The notes: generated by a model not told the origin, from the sequence alone. Shown: positions 20,576 through 31,099, counted from the stretch's first letter. The stretch is 64,000 bases of DNA from Chromohalobacter canadensis (GCF_034479555.1 NZ_CP140151.1:1860001-1924000); one strand, 5' to 3'. Numbers and translations are program-made.

Positions 20576-20705
20576 GGAACCTCTACATTACGATGCGCCG
20601 AATCCGCTAGCCCCATGACATGGGGGAAGGCGTGATATCATTCAAGGCCTTGATGTTAACCTTCCATCATACGCGCAAGGCGCAACAAAGTCAGCGGAGT
20701 GGTGA

Positions 20706-21146
20706 ATGCCTACGGTCAATCGGTCTGCCTTGGTGAGACATTCATGCGAGGCGATGTTCGGTCTGGTCAACGATTTCGAGAGTTACCCTGAGTTCTTGCC
20801 GGGGTGTCGTCGTGCACGGGTCATTGAGCACGAAGAGGGGCGCTATCTGATAGGTGAGATGACTCTGGGTAAAGGGAGCGTGGAGCAGACGTTGGCCACG
20901 CGTAATGACCTTTATCCCTATGAGCGCATCGAGCTGTCGTTGGCCGAGGGGCCTTTCAAGCGTCTCAACGGTCGCTGGCTGTTCACGCCGATGGGCGAGT
21001 CGGCCTGTCGGGTGAGCCTGGAAATGGAGTTCGAATTTTCCAACCGCCTGTTGGGAATGGCGTTTGGCAAGCTGTTTCAGCAAGTGGCTGGCCAATTGGT
21101 CGACGCGTTTACGCGTCGCGCGGATGCGCTTTATGGCCGCCAGTGA
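20706..21146 (+). CDS. ratA: RatA-family START-domain protein (COQ10-like)
   Basis: 146 residues of the START/Bet v1-like polyketide-cyclase fold: LVNDFESYPEFLPGC near the N-terminus and SVEQTLATRN, FKRLNGRWLF and MEFEFSNRLLGMAFGKLF later. E. coli RatA was described as a toxin inhibiting 70S assembly; eukaryotic relatives (COQ10) bind ubiquinone, and a lipid-binding role in respiration is also proposed. It is translated together with the overlapping rnfH. Confidence 0.92.
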   Translation: MPTVNRSALVRHSCEAMFGLVNDFESYPEFLPGCRRARVIEHEEGRYLIGEMTLGKGSVEQTLATRNDLYPYERIELSLAEGPFKRLNGRWLFTPMGESACRVSLEMEFEFSNRLLGMAFGKLFQQVAGQLVDAFTRRADALYGRQ

Positions 21147-21450
21147 CATCGAGCAAACGCATATCAACGTTGAGGTCGCCTTTGCGGAGCCTCATCGTCA
21201 GCATATCGTCGCGCTCACGGTGCCATCGGGGACGTCGGCGCGCGACGTGGTCGCGATGGCCGACTTGCCGACCCTGTTTCCCGAGCGTGGGACCGACTTC
21301 TTCAGTCATGCACCACTAGGAATCTATGGGCAGGCATTGCGCGAGCCGGCCCGACATACGCTCGTGGAAGGGGACCGCGTCGAGGTCTATCGCCCATTGG
21401 AAGTCGACCCCAAGCAAGCGCGCTTGGCGCGGGCTCGGGGAGGCGACTAA
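21133..21450 (+). CDS. rnfH: RnfH family ubiquitin-like protein (formerly RatB)
   Basis: 105 residues of the beta-grasp UPF0125/RnfH family: INVEVAFAEPHRQHIVALTV, then FFSHAPLGIYGQAL and GDRVEVYRPLEVDPKQARLARA. It overlaps the ratA 3' end by 14 bases. ATG at 21124 is an alternative start. The ratA-rnfH-bamE neighbourhood is the standard gammaproteobacterial arrangement. Function is not established. Confidence 0.9.
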   Translation: MAASDIEQTHINVEVAFAEPHRQHIVALTVPSGTSARDVVAMADLPTLFPERGTDFFSHAPLGIYGQALREPARHTLVEGDRVEVYRPLEVDPKQARLARARGGD

Positions 21451-21456
21451 GCACGC

Positions 21457-21888
21457 TTACTCTTCCGGTGCGTAGCTGGGGCCGGCTGCGGGGGCGCCGT
21501 CGCCTGGCCCGGAGCCTTCCACCGCCGGGCCGGGGCCACTCTGATTCGAGAGCTCGACATCATCCTCGATGTCGCCTTCACGCTCGATGTCGGCCAGCTT
21601 GTCGTCCTGGAAGGTCAGCGTCACGCGCTTTTCTTCCACATCGTCATAGGCTTCGTCGAGATAGAAGACGTAGTCCCAGCGGTTTTCATCGAACGGGCCT
21701 TGCAGCAAGGGGCTGCCCATTACATAGCGCACCTGTTCCTTGGTCATGCCAGTCTCGAGTTGCGAGACCATGTCCTTGGTGATGAGATTGCCCTGAGCTA
21801 GGTCGCGTTTGTAGACGCCAACGTAGCTGCACCCGCTGACGAGCGCCAGGGCGACGGAAAAGGTGACTGTTTTAATCAAGTTTTGCAT
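21457..21888 (-). CDS. bamE: Outer-membrane assembly lipoprotein BamE (SmpA/OmlA)
   Basis: Subunit of the BAM beta-barrel assembly complex. 143 residues. The lipoprotein signal MQNLIKTVTFSVALALVSGC has lipobox VSGC. Core motifs: QGNLITKDMVSQLETGMTKEQVRYVMGSP and RWDYVFYL. The C-terminal 40 residues are acidic and rich in Gly and Pro, longer than in E. coli BamE. It converges with rnfH (6 bases apart) and diverges from fur. Confidence 0.94.
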   Translation of the reverse strand: MQNLIKTVTFSVALALVSGCSYVGVYKRDLAQGNLITKDMVSQLETGMTKEQVRYVMGSPLLQGPFDENRWDYVFYLDEAYDDVEEKRVTLTFQDDKLADIEREGDIEDDVELSNQSGPGPAVEGSGPGDGAPAAGPSYAPEE

Positions 21889-21966
21889 TTGCGCCTATCA
21901 TTCACTATCGTTGCTTGGATTGATCATACCTGACCTACCACGATACTGCGAAGAGCAACCGCAACC

Positions 21967-22419
21967 ATGGCCGATCAGAACCATGAACTGCGCAAGGCGG
22001 GGCTAAAAGTCACCTTGCCGCGTGTCAAGATCCTGCAAATTCTCGAAAGTACGCAGGACCAACACCATCTGAGCGCCGAAGACGTCTACAAGGCTCTGCT
22101 CGACGCAGGTGACGATGTCGGTCTGGCAACCGTGTATCGCGTCTTGACCCAGTTCGAGACTGCGGGGTTGGTGATTCGTCACAATTTCGATGGCGGGCAT
22201 GCCGTGTTCGAATTGTCGCAGGAAGAGCACCATGATCATATGGTGTGTCTGGAAAGCGGCGAGATAATCGAGTTTTTCGACGACACGATCGAACGGCGTC
22301 AACGCGAGATTGCCGAGGAGCACGGCTTCGAGCTCGTCGATCATGCCCTGGTGTTGTACGTACGCCCCAAGGGTTCTAGCGTAACGCGTCAAGAAGGCTC
22401 AGGGCCTGGCAAGAAGTAG
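21967..22419 (+). CDS. fur: Ferric uptake regulator Fur
   Basis: Iron-sensing repressor, 150 residues. N-terminal winged helix (LRKAGLKVTLPRVKILQILE, DVGLATVYRVLTQFE recognition helix) and metal sites in the His cluster EEHHDHMVCLESGEIIEF. Only one Cys is present (MVCLESG), so the structural CxxC zinc site of E. coli Fur is missing, as in Pseudomonas-type Fur. A hydrophilic tail of about 12 residues (SSVTRQEGSGPGKK) extends past the usual end. Confidence 0.95.
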   Translation: MADQNHELRKAGLKVTLPRVKILQILESTQDQHHLSAEDVYKALLDAGDDVGLATVYRVLTQFETAGLVIRHNFDGGHAVFELSQEEHHDHMVCLESGEIIEFFDDTIERRQREIAEEHGFELVDHALVLYVRPKGSSVTRQEGSGPGKK

Positions 22420-22443
22420 CCCGAGCAGTTAGCGTACACCGAA

Positions 22444-22474
22444 GACGAAACCGGCCCTGATGGCCGGTTTCGTC
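22444..22474. terminator. Hairpin between convergent fur and recN, likely bidirectional terminator
   Basis: Perfect 13-bp stem GACGAAACCGGCC with a 5-base loop. T and A runs are short and lie partly inside the stem, so termination strength is uncertain. Confidence 0.7.
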
Positions 22475-22518
22475 GTTTCGTACCCCACCGTTGAAGGTGG
22501 CTATAGCGCAAGGCTCGC

Positions 22519-24192
22519 TCAATGCTGGGCGTGCTGGCTGGCGTCGAGCATTTCGCGGGCGTGAGCCAGTGTGCGGTCGGAGAGTTTGACGCCGCCGAGC
22601 ATGCGGGCCAGTTCGCGCACGCGTCCGGCATCGTCGAGCAGTGCCATATGTGTCAGGGTCGTGTCGTGCTCGGAGCGCTTTTCGATATGCAGATGATGAT
22701 GCGCCTGGGCCGCAACTTGCGGCAGATGCGTCACGGTCAGGATTTGCCCTTGGGCGCCGAGACGCCGCAGTAGCTGGCCGACGATTTCCGCGATGGCGCC
22801 GGAAACGCCGACATCGACTTCGTCGAAGACCATGCTGGGGACGCTGCTATGCTGCGCGGCAACGACCTGGATCGCCAGGCTGATGCGCGATAGCTCGCCA
22901 CCCGAGGCAACCTTGCTCAGTGGGCGTGACGGCTGGCCGGGGTTGGCGCTGATCATGAAGCGTACCTGGTCGAGCCCTTCGGCCTGGGGCGTCTCGCGCG
23001 GTGAAATGGCAACCTCGAAGGTCGCTTTGCCAAGTCCCAAGAAGGCCAGTTGCGCCTGCACGGCTTCGCCGAAGTTGCGTGCCGCCTCAATACGCGCCTC
23101 GCTGATGGCCCGCGCCTGCTGTCTGTAGGCGTCACGGGCCTGCTCCACTTCTTCGCCGAGTGCTTCCAGGTCATGCTCACCACCTTCGAGACTCGCCAGT
23201 TCGTCGCTCAGACGCTGATGGAGGTCGCGAAGCTCCTCGGGCATGACGTGATGCTTACGTGCGATGCGATGCACTTCGCCGAGGCGGGCATCGACCTCCG
23301 TCAGTCGTTGAGGATCGAGCTCGGTGGTCTCGACGAAGTGATGCAGTTCGCGTGCTGCTTCCTCGATCTGGATCTGAGCCTCGCCCAGCATGGACAGGGC
23401 GTCCGCCAGTTGGCGTTGGGTCTTTTCGGGGGCGTTTCCCAGGCGGGCGTTGGCGTGATGCAGCAATGAAAGCGCGCCGTGTTCGTCCTGATCGCAGCAG
23501 TCGGCGGCGAACTGGGCGTCACCCAGGACTTCCTCCAGATTGGCCAACTGGGTCTGCTCATCCTCCAGCGTCTCCAGTTCGCCTTCGGCGAGCGCCAGTT
23601 GATCCAGCTCCTCGACCTGGTAACGCAGTAGCTGACGCCGTGCCTGCACTTCATTGCCGCTTTCTTGCAGGTCGCGCAGTCGCCGTCGGCGTGCACGCCA
23701 GTGATGAAAGTGCTCGCCGAGGGTCGACACGGCCTCGGTCTGGCCGGCATAGGTGTCGAGCAGGCGCAGATGCGTTTCTTCGCGCAAGAGCGCTTGATGG
23801 GCGTGCTGGCTGTGGACCTCGATGAGATGCTCGCCGAGCGCTCTCAGGTCGCTCACTGTAACAGGCTGGCCGTTGATCCAGGCCTTGGAGCGCCCCGAGG
23901 CGGTGACGACACGCCGGAGCAGGCATTCGTCTTGTGGCAGTTCGCGCTCGGCGAGCCAGGCGCGGGCGTCGGCGAGCCGGGCGATATCGAAGCGCGCACT
24001 GATATCTGCGCGTTCGCAGCCGTGGCGTACGCTGCCCACGTCGGCGCGCTCTCCCAGGCATAATCCCAAAGCGCCAAGCATGATCGATTTGCCGGCGCCG
24101 GTCTCGCCGGTGATGGCCGTCATACCGTCGTGCAGGTCCAGATCGAGGCGCTCGACGATGGCGTAGTCGCGAATGGCTAGCTGTATCAGCAT
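22519..24192 (-). CDS. recN: DNA repair protein RecN
   Basis: SMC-like ATPase of recombinational repair. 557 residues. Walker A in ITGETGAGKSIMLGALGLCLG, a long central coiled coil (about 150-370), the ABC signature KVASGGELSRISLAIQVV and Walker B SMVFDEVDVGVSGA. GGAGG precedes the start by five bases. A LexA box in the upstream region implies SOS induction, as for E. coli recN. Confidence 0.96.
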   Translation of the reverse strand: MLIQLAIRDYAIVERLDLDLHDGMTAITGETGAGKSIMLGALGLCLGERADVGSVRHGCERADISARFDIARLADARAWLAERELPQDECLLRRVVTASGRSKAWINGQPVTVSDLRALGEHLIEVHSQHAHQALLREETHLRLLDTYAGQTEAVSTLGEHFHHWRARRRRLRDLQESGNEVQARRQLLRYQVEELDQLALAEGELETLEDEQTQLANLEEVLGDAQFAADCCDQDEHGALSLLHHANARLGNAPEKTQRQLADALSMLGEAQIQIEEAARELHHFVETTELDPQRLTEVDARLGEVHRIARKHHVMPEELRDLHQRLSDELASLEGGEHDLEALGEEVEQARDAYRQQARAISEARIEAARNFGEAVQAQLAFLGLGKATFEVAISPRETPQAEGLDQVRFMISANPGQPSRPLSKVASGGELSRISLAIQVVAAQHSSVPSMVFDEVDVGVSGAIAEIVGQLLRRLGAQGQILTVTHLPQVAAQAHHHLHIEKRSEHDTTLTHMALLDDAGRVRELARMLGGVKLSDRTLAHAREMLDASQHAQH

Positions 24193-24226
24193 GAAAACCT
24201 CCGGGCGTCGGAAACGAAGCTGATCT

Positions 24227-24242
24227 CTGTGTGTTTATACAG
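24227..24242 (-). promoter_or_regulatory. LexA (SOS) box upstream of recN
   Basis: On the minus strand CTGTATAAACACACAG fits CTG-N10-CAG with an AT-rich centre and a TA flank (TACTGTATA). It lies 35 bases upstream of the recN start. Confidence 0.85.
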
Positions 24243-24291
24243 TAGTTGGGTGAGGGCTTCAATTGCCAGGCATCGCAAGCGATAGGGGTGG

Positions 24292-24319
24292 CTTGAGATC
24301 GTTCATCGCATCCCCATAT
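24292..24319 (+). promoter_or_regulatory. Sigma-32 (heat-shock) promoter of grpE
   Basis: CTTGAGA, 13-base spacer, CCCCATAT, against the RpoH consensus CTTGAAA-N13/15-CCCCATNT. It lies 59 bases upstream of the grpE ATG. Confidence 0.85.
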
Positions 24320-24377
24320 AGGAGGCAATCGCTTATTAGATGCGGCTTCGGGCCGCGCCAGCTGTCAGGAGAAACTC

Positions 24378-25010
24378 ATGGCCAAAGACCCGCAGACCCC
24401 GACCGAGGAAGAGCTGGCTCGCGCTGAGCGCGATGCCGAACCCCAACCGGACGATACCACTGGAGACGATGCCGAACTCGAAGGCGTCGTCGAGGATGTC
24501 GAGGCCAGCGAGGCCGATGCCGAGGCGCTCGAAAACCCGGAAGCCGACGCGCTGGCTGTGCGTGTCGAAGAGTTGGAGCAAGCCTTGACGGAGTCCAAGG
24601 ATCAGGCGGCGCGTGCCGCCGCCGAAGCGCAGAACGTGCGTCGCCGCGCCGAGCAAGATGTCGAGAAGGCACGCAAGTTCGCCTTGGAAAAATTCGTCAA
24701 GGAACTGCTACCCGTGATCGACAGCCTGGAAAAGGCATCGGAGTCGATGCAGGAAGGCGCTAGCGAGGTGCATCGCGAAGGGGTCTCGATGACTCTGAAG
24801 CTGCAGCTCGACGTGCTCAACAAGTTCGGTGTGGAAGCCGTCGATCCGCAAGGCGAGCCGTTCGACCCTCAGGTGCATGAAGCCATGACCATGGTGCCCA
24901 ACCCCGAGGTTGAGCCCAATACGGTGATCGAGGTCATGCAGAAGGGGTATTTGTTGAATGGACGTCTGGTACGTCCGGCGATGGTAGTCGTCAGCCAAGC
25001 CGCCAATTGA
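24378..25010 (+). CDS. grpE: Nucleotide exchange factor GrpE
   Basis: Releases ADP from DnaK. 210 residues: a strongly acidic N-terminal region (1-60), a long helix (about 60-120; RRRAEQDVEKARKFALEKFV), then the beta-domain with QPFDPQxHEAM-type GEPFDPQVHEAMTMVPN and KGYLLNGRLVRPAMVVVS. AGGAG lies eight bases before the start. First gene of the chaperone cluster. Confidence 0.96.
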   Translation: MAKDPQTPTEEELARAERDAEPQPDDTTGDDAELEGVVEDVEASEADAEALENPEADALAVRVEELEQALTESKDQAARAAAEAQNVRRRAEQDVEKARKFALEKFVKELLPVIDSLEKASESMQEGASEVHREGVSMTLKLQLDVLNKFGVEAVDPQGEPFDPQVHEAMTMVPNPEVEPNTVIEVMQKGYLLNGRLVRPAMVVVSQAAN

Positions 25011-25041
25011 TGTGGCAGGGGAGGGATGTGACGTCGAGACC

Positions 25042-25070
25042 CTTGAAAGGCGTAACCCCACCCCCCAAAT
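25042..25070 (+). promoter_or_regulatory. Second sigma-32 promoter, upstream of dnaK
   Basis: CTTGAAA (perfect -35), 14-base spacer, CCCCAAAT (one change in the -10). It lies 71 bases before dnaK, so dnaKJ can be induced separately from grpE. Confidence 0.8.
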
Positions 25071-25140
25071 AGACGAACAACGAGGCGGCAATGCCGCCGA
25101 CGAAGACGAAACAGTCAAGCAACGATTTTGAGGTATTCCA

Positions 25141-27075
25141 ATGGGACGCATCATCGGTATCGATTTGGGGACCACCAACTCCTGTGTTGCCATCCTTGAC
25201 GGCGGCAATGCGAAGGTAATCGAAAACGCGGAAGGTGCACGCACCACGCCGTCCATCATCGCCTACACCGACGATGGTGAGACGCTGGTTGGCCAGGCCG
25301 CCAAGCGCCAGGCCGTGACCAACCCGAGCAACACGCTGTACGCGATCAAGCGCCTGATCGGCCGCAAGTTCAAGGACGACGTCGTCCAGAAGGACATCAA
25401 GATGGTGCCCTACACCATCGCTGAGGCCGATAACGGCGACGCTTGGGTCGAAGTCAAGGGTAACAAGCTGGCACCGCCGCAGGTTAGCGCGGAAGTGCTG
25501 AAGAAGATGAAGAAGACCGCCGAAGACTATCTCGGTGAAGAAGTCACCGACGCGGTAATCACCGTGCCGGCGTACTTCAACGATAGCCAGCGTCAGGCGA
25601 CCAAGGACGCGGGTCGCATCGCCGGTCTCGAAGTCAAGCGCATCATCAACGAGCCGACGGCGGCCGCGCTGGCCTACGGCATGGACAAGTCTCGCGGCGA
25701 CAAGACCATCGCGGTCTATGATCTGGGCGGCGGCACCTTCGATATCTCCATCATCGAAGTGGCCGATGTCGATGGCGAGACCCAGTTCGAGGTGCTGGCC
25801 ACCAATGGTGACACCTTCTTGGGCGGCGAAGATTTCGATCTCAAGCTGATCGACTATCTCGTGCAGCAGTTCAAGAGCGATTCCGGCATCGACTTGTCTG
25901 GCGACAGCCTCGCCATGCAGCGTCTGAAGGAGGCCGCCGAGAAGGCCAAGATCGAGCTTTCCTCGGCACAGCAGACTGAAGTCAACCTGCCGTATATTAC
26001 GGCCGACAACACCGGGCCCAAGCACCTTAACGTCAAGGTGACGCGTGCCAAGCTCGAGTCGTTGGTCGAAGAGCTGGTGCAGAAATCGTTGGCGCCTTGC
26101 AAGACGGCGCTGAGCGACGCTGGCCTGTCTGCGTCGGAGATCGACGACGTGATCCTGGTGGGCGGTCAGACGCGCATGCCGCAGGTGCAGTCCAAGGTTG
26201 CCGACTTCTTCGGCAAGGACGCCCGCAAGGACGTCAACCCGGACGAAGCCGTGGCCGTGGGCGCGGCGATTCAGGGCGGCGTGCTGGGCGGCGACGTCAA
26301 GGACGTCCTGCTGCTCGACGTCACGCCGCTGACCCTGGGCATCGAAACCCTGGGTGGCGTCATGACGCCGCTGATCGAGAAGAACACCACCATCCCGACC
26401 AAGAAGACTCAAACCTTCTCGACTGCGGATGACAACCAGACTGCCGTGACCATCCATGTGCAGCAGGGTGAGCGCAAGCAGTCCAGCGGCAACAAGTCAC
26501 TGGGTCGCTTCGATCTGGCCGACATTCCGCCGGCACCGCGTGGCGTGCCTCAGATCGAAGTCGCATTCGATCTGGATGCCAACGGCATCCTCAACGTCTC
26601 CGCCAAGGACAAGGCCACCGGCAAGGAACAGTCCATCGTCATCAAGGCCTCTGGCGGTCTTTCCGACGAAGAGATCGATCAGATGGTCCAGGACGCCGAG
26701 GCGCATGAGGCCGAGGACAAGAAGTTCGAGGATCTGGTGCAGCTGCGTAACCAGGCCGATGGCATGGTCCATGCCGCGCGCAAGACGCTCGAAGAAGCCG
26801 GTGATAAGGTCGAGGCCAGCGAGAAAGAGCAGATCGAGACCGCGATCAGCGAACTCGAGGAAGCCACTAAGGGCGACGACCAGGAGCATATCCAGGCCAA
26901 GCTCGATGCGCTGACCGAGGCCTCCGGCAACCTGGCGCAGAAGATGTACGCCGAACAAGGCGATGCGAGCGCCGAGGGTGGTGAGCAACAAGCTGACGAT
27001 GGCGCCCAGAAGAAAGAAGACGACGTGGTTGACGCCGAGTACGAGGAAGTCAACGACGACCAGAAGAAGCAGTAA
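25141..27075 (+). CDS. dnaK: Chaperone protein DnaK (Hsp70)
   Basis: 644 residues. ATPase domain begins [20 protein letters not shown] and includes [16 protein letters not shown] and the VGGQTRMP block. Linker [15 protein letters not shown]; substrate-binding domain to about 600; acidic C-terminal tail ending near [10 protein letters not shown], where the EEVD-like bacterial tail lies. Works with GrpE and DnaJ from the same cluster. Confidence 0.98.
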   Translation: MGRIIGIDLGTTNSCVAILDGGNAKVIENAEGARTTPSIIAYTDDGETLVGQAAKRQAVTNPSNTLYAIKRLIGRKFKDDVVQKDIKMVPYTIAEADNGDAWVEVKGNKLAPPQVSAEVLKKMKKTAEDYLGEEVTDAVITVPAYFNDSQRQATKDAGRIAGLEVKRIINEPTAAALAYGMDKSRGDKTIAVYDLGGGTFDISIIEVADVDGETQFEVLATNGDTFLGGEDFDLKLIDYLVQQFKSDSGIDLSGDSLAMQRLKEAAEKAKIELSSAQQTEVNLPYITADNTGPKHLNVKVTRAKLESLVEELVQKSLAPCKTALSDAGLSASEIDDVILVGGQTRMPQVQSKVADFFGKDARKDVNPDEAVAVGAAIQGGVLGGDVKDVLLLDVTPLTLGIETLGGVMTPLIEKNTTIPTKKTQTFSTADDNQTAVTIHVQQGERKQSSGNKSLGRFDLADIPPAPRGVPQIEVAFDLDANGILNVSAKDKATGKEQSIVIKASGGLSDEEIDQMVQDAEAHEAEDKKFEDLVQLRNQADGMVHAARKTLEEAGDKVEASEKEQIETAISELEEATKGDDQEHIQAKLDALTEASGNLAQKMYAEQGDASAEGGEQQADDGAQKKEDDVVDAEYEEVNDDQKKQ

Positions 27076-27165
27076 CCACGACGTCTGATGCTCGCATGAC
27101 GGCAGCGCGGGGGATGTTCTCCCGCGTTGCTGTTTGCGCAGCGCCGACACGGAGGCGGACCATCC

Positions 27166-28305
27166 ATGTCCAAGCGTGACTATTACGAAGTATTGGGCAT
27201 CGAGCGGGGAGCCGATCAGAAAGAGATCAAAAAGGCTTACCGTCGACTCGCCCAGAAGTACCATCCGGATCGCAATCCGGATGATGACACCTCGGCGGAG
27301 AAGTTCCGCGAAGTCTCCGAGGCTTATGAAGTCCTCGCCGATGAAGAAAAGCGTGCTGCCTATGACCAGTTCGGCCATGCCGGCGTTGACGGTCAAGGGG
27401 GCGGCGGCTTCGGCGGTGGCGGCGCCGGAGCAGGCGGATTCAGCGATATCTTCGGCGATGTGTTCGGCGATATCTTCGGGGGCGGCGGTCGTCGCAACCC
27501 CAATGCGCCGCAGCGTGGTGCTGACCTGCGCTACAACCTCGAGATCGACCTCGAGGATGCCGTTGCCGGCACCACGGTCGATATCCGCGTACCGCGTCAC
27601 ATCGCATGTGAGCATTGCGATGGCGATGGTGCCGAGCCGGGCTCCAGCAAGGAGACCTGCCCGACCTGTCACGGTCAGGGTCAGGTGCGTATGCAGCAGG
27701 GCTTCTTCGCCGTGCAGCAGACCTGTCCGACCTGTCATGGCGCCGGTCAGAGCATCAAGGTGCCGTGCCGCAAGTGTCATGGTGAAGGGCGCGTGCGCGA
27801 AACGCGGACCTTGTCGGTGAAGATCCCCGCTGGCGTGGATACCGGCGATCGGATTCGTCTCAACAACGAAGGTGAATCGGGGCTCAACGGTGGGCCGCCG
27901 GGTGATCTTTACGTGCAGGCGGCGATCAAGCCGCACCCGATCTTCGAGCGTGACGGTCGCCACCTGCTGTGTGACGTACCGATCAACTTCATCGACGCGA
28001 CGCTGGGCGGTGAGCTGGAAGTGCCGACCCTGGACGGTCGGGTCAAGTTGAAGATTCCGCCGGAGACGCAAACCGGCAAGATGTTCCGGCTCAAGGGCAA
28101 GGGCGTCAAGCCGGTGCGTGGCGGCCCGCCTGGCGACCTGTTGTGCAAGGTCGTGGTCGAAACGCCGGTCGACTTGAGCGAGGAGCAGAAGGACTTGTTG
28201 CGCCAGTTCCAGGAGAGTCTGGACGGCAGCAACAGCCATCACTCGCCGAAGAAGTCGAGCTTCTTCGATGGCGTGAAGAAGTTCTTCGAGGACATGAAGC
28301 CGTAG
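27166..28305 (+). CDS. dnaJ: Chaperone protein DnaJ (Hsp40)
   Basis: 379 residues. J domain (1-70) with HPD in YHPDRNPDD, Gly/Phe-rich linker (about 75-115), four zinc motifs ([32 protein letters not shown]), then the C-terminal substrate domains. The start [11 protein letters not shown] is preceded by GGAGG ten bases upstream; a frame opening 39 bases earlier is not family-like. Confidence 0.98.
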   Translation: MSKRDYYEVLGIERGADQKEIKKAYRRLAQKYHPDRNPDDDTSAEKFREVSEAYEVLADEEKRAAYDQFGHAGVDGQGGGGFGGGGAGAGGFSDIFGDVFGDIFGGGGRRNPNAPQRGADLRYNLEIDLEDAVAGTTVDIRVPRHIACEHCDGDGAEPGSSKETCPTCHGQGQVRMQQGFFAVQQTCPTCHGAGQSIKVPCRKCHGEGRVRETRTLSVKIPAGVDTGDRIRLNNEGESGLNGGPPGDLYVQAAIKPHPIFERDGRHLLCDVPINFIDATLGGELEVPTLDGRVKLKIPPETQTGKMFRLKGKGVKPVRGGPPGDLLCKVVVETPVDLSEEQKDLLRQFQESLDGSNSHHSPKKSSFFDGVKKFFEDMKP

Positions 28306-28330
28306 GCGAGCCTCGGCATTTTCTCCTCAG

Positions 28331-28360
28331 ACCCCGTCATGGCATACATGGCGGGGTTTT
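28331..28360 (+). terminator. Intrinsic terminator after dnaJ
   Basis: 11-bp stem (ACCCCGTCATG with its partner, one G-U pair), 5-base loop and a short T-run. Confidence 0.8.
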
Positions 28361-28492
28361 CTCGTATAAGGGGCTGGCCTCGGCTGCGCAGGAGAGTGCT
28401 GTCTTACCTCGAACGCCTCGTTGCGTGTTGGGAGTGCCCGTGCGTGCCATAATGCGATTACCATTAGAGGGCTAATCGAATAGGGAGGCCTT

Positions 28493-28783
28493 ATGTCCGA
28501 GTCCCAAGCTGTCGTGTCGACGACATCCGGTTCGCGTTATATCAATCGCCTATGCAAGCACTGGCAGCACAAGCTGAGCGTTGCCCACGACGAGCATCAG
28601 GGGCGAGTCACGTTCGACGGCGGAGTGTGTCACATGCGCGCCGAGGCGGATGCCTTGCATCTGCAGCTGGCGGCCGAGGATGCGGCGACCCGCGAGCACC
28701 TTGAAGAGGTCGTGGCGGTGCATCTCGAGCGGATGGCTAGCCGTGAGACGCTCGATATCGTCTGGCAGCCCGCCATGACCTGA
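28493..28783 (+). CDS. DUF2218 family protein
   Basis: 96-residue soluble protein. It matches the DUF2218 pattern: SRYINRLCKHWQHKLSV at the N-terminus, GRVTFDGGVCHMRAEADALHL in the middle and VAVHLERMASRETLDIVWQ at the end. AGGGAGG lies six bases upstream. Family function is unknown. It sits alone between the dnaJ terminator and dapB. Confidence 0.85.
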   Translation: MSESQAVVSTTSGSRYINRLCKHWQHKLSVAHDEHQGRVTFDGGVCHMRAEADALHLQLAAEDAATREHLEEVVAVHLERMASRETLDIVWQPAMT

Positions 28784-29710
<927 letters not shown>

Positions 29711-29765
29711 TCTGCGACCTGTAAATCGCGTATCATCGAGTCAATTTGGCCAAGCAAACGCATTG

Positions 29766-29807
29766 ATGGCCACAGGGATCCGAGCGAATGACAACAAGGC
29801 GGGATGA
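29766..29807 (+). other. Possible 13-codon leader peptide before carA
   Basis: An ATG frame reads MATGIRANDNKAG and stops inside the 5' arm of the following terminator hairpin, the geometry expected for attenuation. There is no clear ribosome-binding site and no run of regulatory codons, so it may be chance. Confidence 0.3.
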
Positions 29808-29842
29808 AACCGGGCTTCTTTCAGGTTTCGTCCCGCTTTTTT
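29799..29842 (+). terminator. Intrinsic terminator in the dapB-carA gap (dapB terminator or carA attenuator)
   Basis: 13-bp stem GCGGGATGAAACC with its partner (one U-G), 12-base loop, then six T. A second hairpin with one bulge lies at 29894-29915, and its GCCCGG can pair with CCGGGC at the loop edge of this one. Confidence 0.85.
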
Positions 29843-29953
29843 ACGACCCGCGAGCAGCGGTCGTCGATACTCTCAGTGCTCCTTGAATACGAGGGGCCCG
29901 GCGGCTCGCCGGCCCTGGCTCAGACTCGCGCATGACAAGGGGAGGACGTTGCG

Positions 29954-31099
29954 TTGATCAGACCCGCGATATTGGCCTTGGAAGACGGTAGTGTATTTCA
30001 TGGCAGCGCCATCGGAGCCGATGGGCAAACGAGTGGTGAAGTGGTTTTCAATACGGCCATGACTGGCTACCAGGAAATCCTCACCGACCCCTCCTATACG
30101 CGACAAATCGTTACCCTCACTTATCCCCATATCGGCAATACCGGCGTCAACGCCGAGGACATCGAGTCCGCCGCCATCGCTGCGGCCGGTCTGGTGATCC
30201 GTGATTTGCCGCTCATGGCCAGCAATTTTCGCAGTGAGGCGAGCCTTGACGAGTACCTCAAGCGTAGCAACGTGCTGGGCATCGCCGATATCGATACGCG
30301 GCGTCTGACGCGGCTATTGCGCGAAAAGGGCGCGCAAAACGGCGCGATCCTGGCGGGTAGCGATGCCGAAGGCGAAGATGCCGTCGAGCGGGCCTTGGTC
30401 GCGGCGCGTGCCTTTCCCGGCCTCAAGGGCATGGACCTCGCCAAGGAGGTGAGCTGTAGCGACGCCTACGAATGGAGCGAAGGCGAGTGGGCGCTGGGCA
30501 GCGGCTACGCCGATGCGACCGAGCGTGAGCGTCCGTTTCATGTGGTGGCGTATGACTATGGGGCGAAGTTCAACATTTTGCGCATGCTGGCCTCACGCGG
30601 TTGTCGCCTGACGGTGGTGCCAGCGCAGACTCCGGCCGCCGAGGTGCTGGCGATGAACCCCGATGGCGTCTTCCTGGCCAATGGTCCCGGTGATCCCGAG
30701 CCTTGCGATTACGCCATCGCGGCGATTCGCGAGGTGCTCGATGCCGGCCTGCCACTGTTCGGTATTTGCCTGGGGCATCAACTGCTGGGCTTGGCCTCCG
30801 GGGCGCGTACGGTGAAGATGAACAACGGCCATCATGGCGCCAACCATCCGGTCGAGGATCTCGACACCGGCCGGGTGATGATCACCAGCCAGAATCACGG
30901 CTTCGCGGTCGACGAAGCGAGTCTGCCGGCCAACGTGCGGGCCACGCACCGTTCGCTGTTCGATGGCACGTTGCAAGGCATCGAGCGGACCGATTGCCCG
31001 GCGTTCAGCTTTCAGGGGCACCCCGAGGCCAGCCCCGGCCCACGCGATGTCGCGCCGCTGTTCGACCGCTTCATCGCCTTGATGCAAGCGCGTCGCTAA
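29954..31099 (+). CDS. carA: Carbamoyl-phosphate synthase small subunit (glutaminase)
   Basis: Supplies ammonia from glutamine to CarB for arginine and pyrimidine synthesis. 381 residues. The class-I amidotransferase nucleophile is in [13 protein letters not shown], with the His-Glu pair in [11 protein letters not shown]. The start is TTG at 29954: GGAGG lies eight bases upstream, no ATG is near, and [17 protein letters not shown] aligns from its first residue with Pseudomonas CarA. CarB follows 72 bases downstream, without the extra gene found between them in P. aeruginosa. Confidence 0.97.
   Translation: MIRPAILALEDGSVFHGSAIGADGQTSGEVVFNTAMTGYQEILTDPSYTRQIVTLTYPHIGNTGVNAEDIESAAIAAAGLVIRDLPLMASNFRSEASLDEYLKRSNVLGIADIDTRRLTRLLREKGAQNGAILAGSDAEGEDAVERALVAARAFPGLKGMDLAKEVSCSDAYEWSEGEWALGSGYADATERERPFHVVAYDYGAKFNILRMLASRGCRLTVVPAQTPAAEVLAMNPDGVFLANGPGDPEPCDYAIAAIREVLDAGLPLFGICLGHQLLGLASGARTVKMNNGHHGANHPVEDLDTGRVMITSQNHGFAVDEASLPANVRATHRSLFDGTLQGIERTDCPAFSFQGHPEASPGPRDVAPLFDRFIALMQARR

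Noticed and set aside
21889..21966. Fur box in the bamE-fur divergent promoter region
   Set aside because: No stretch comes close to the 19-base GATAATGAT-type palindrome; only short AT-rich matches.
24991..26457. Long minus-strand open frame (488 codons) opposite dnaK
   Set aside because: It is the antisense shadow of a highly conserved, high-GC dnaK, with His/Arg/Leu-rich composition and no recognisable domain.
26497..28242. Long minus-strand open frame (581 codons) opposite dnaK-dnaJ
   Set aside because: Spans two real genes and their gap in antisense; composition is that of an artefact and no ribosome-binding site was seen.
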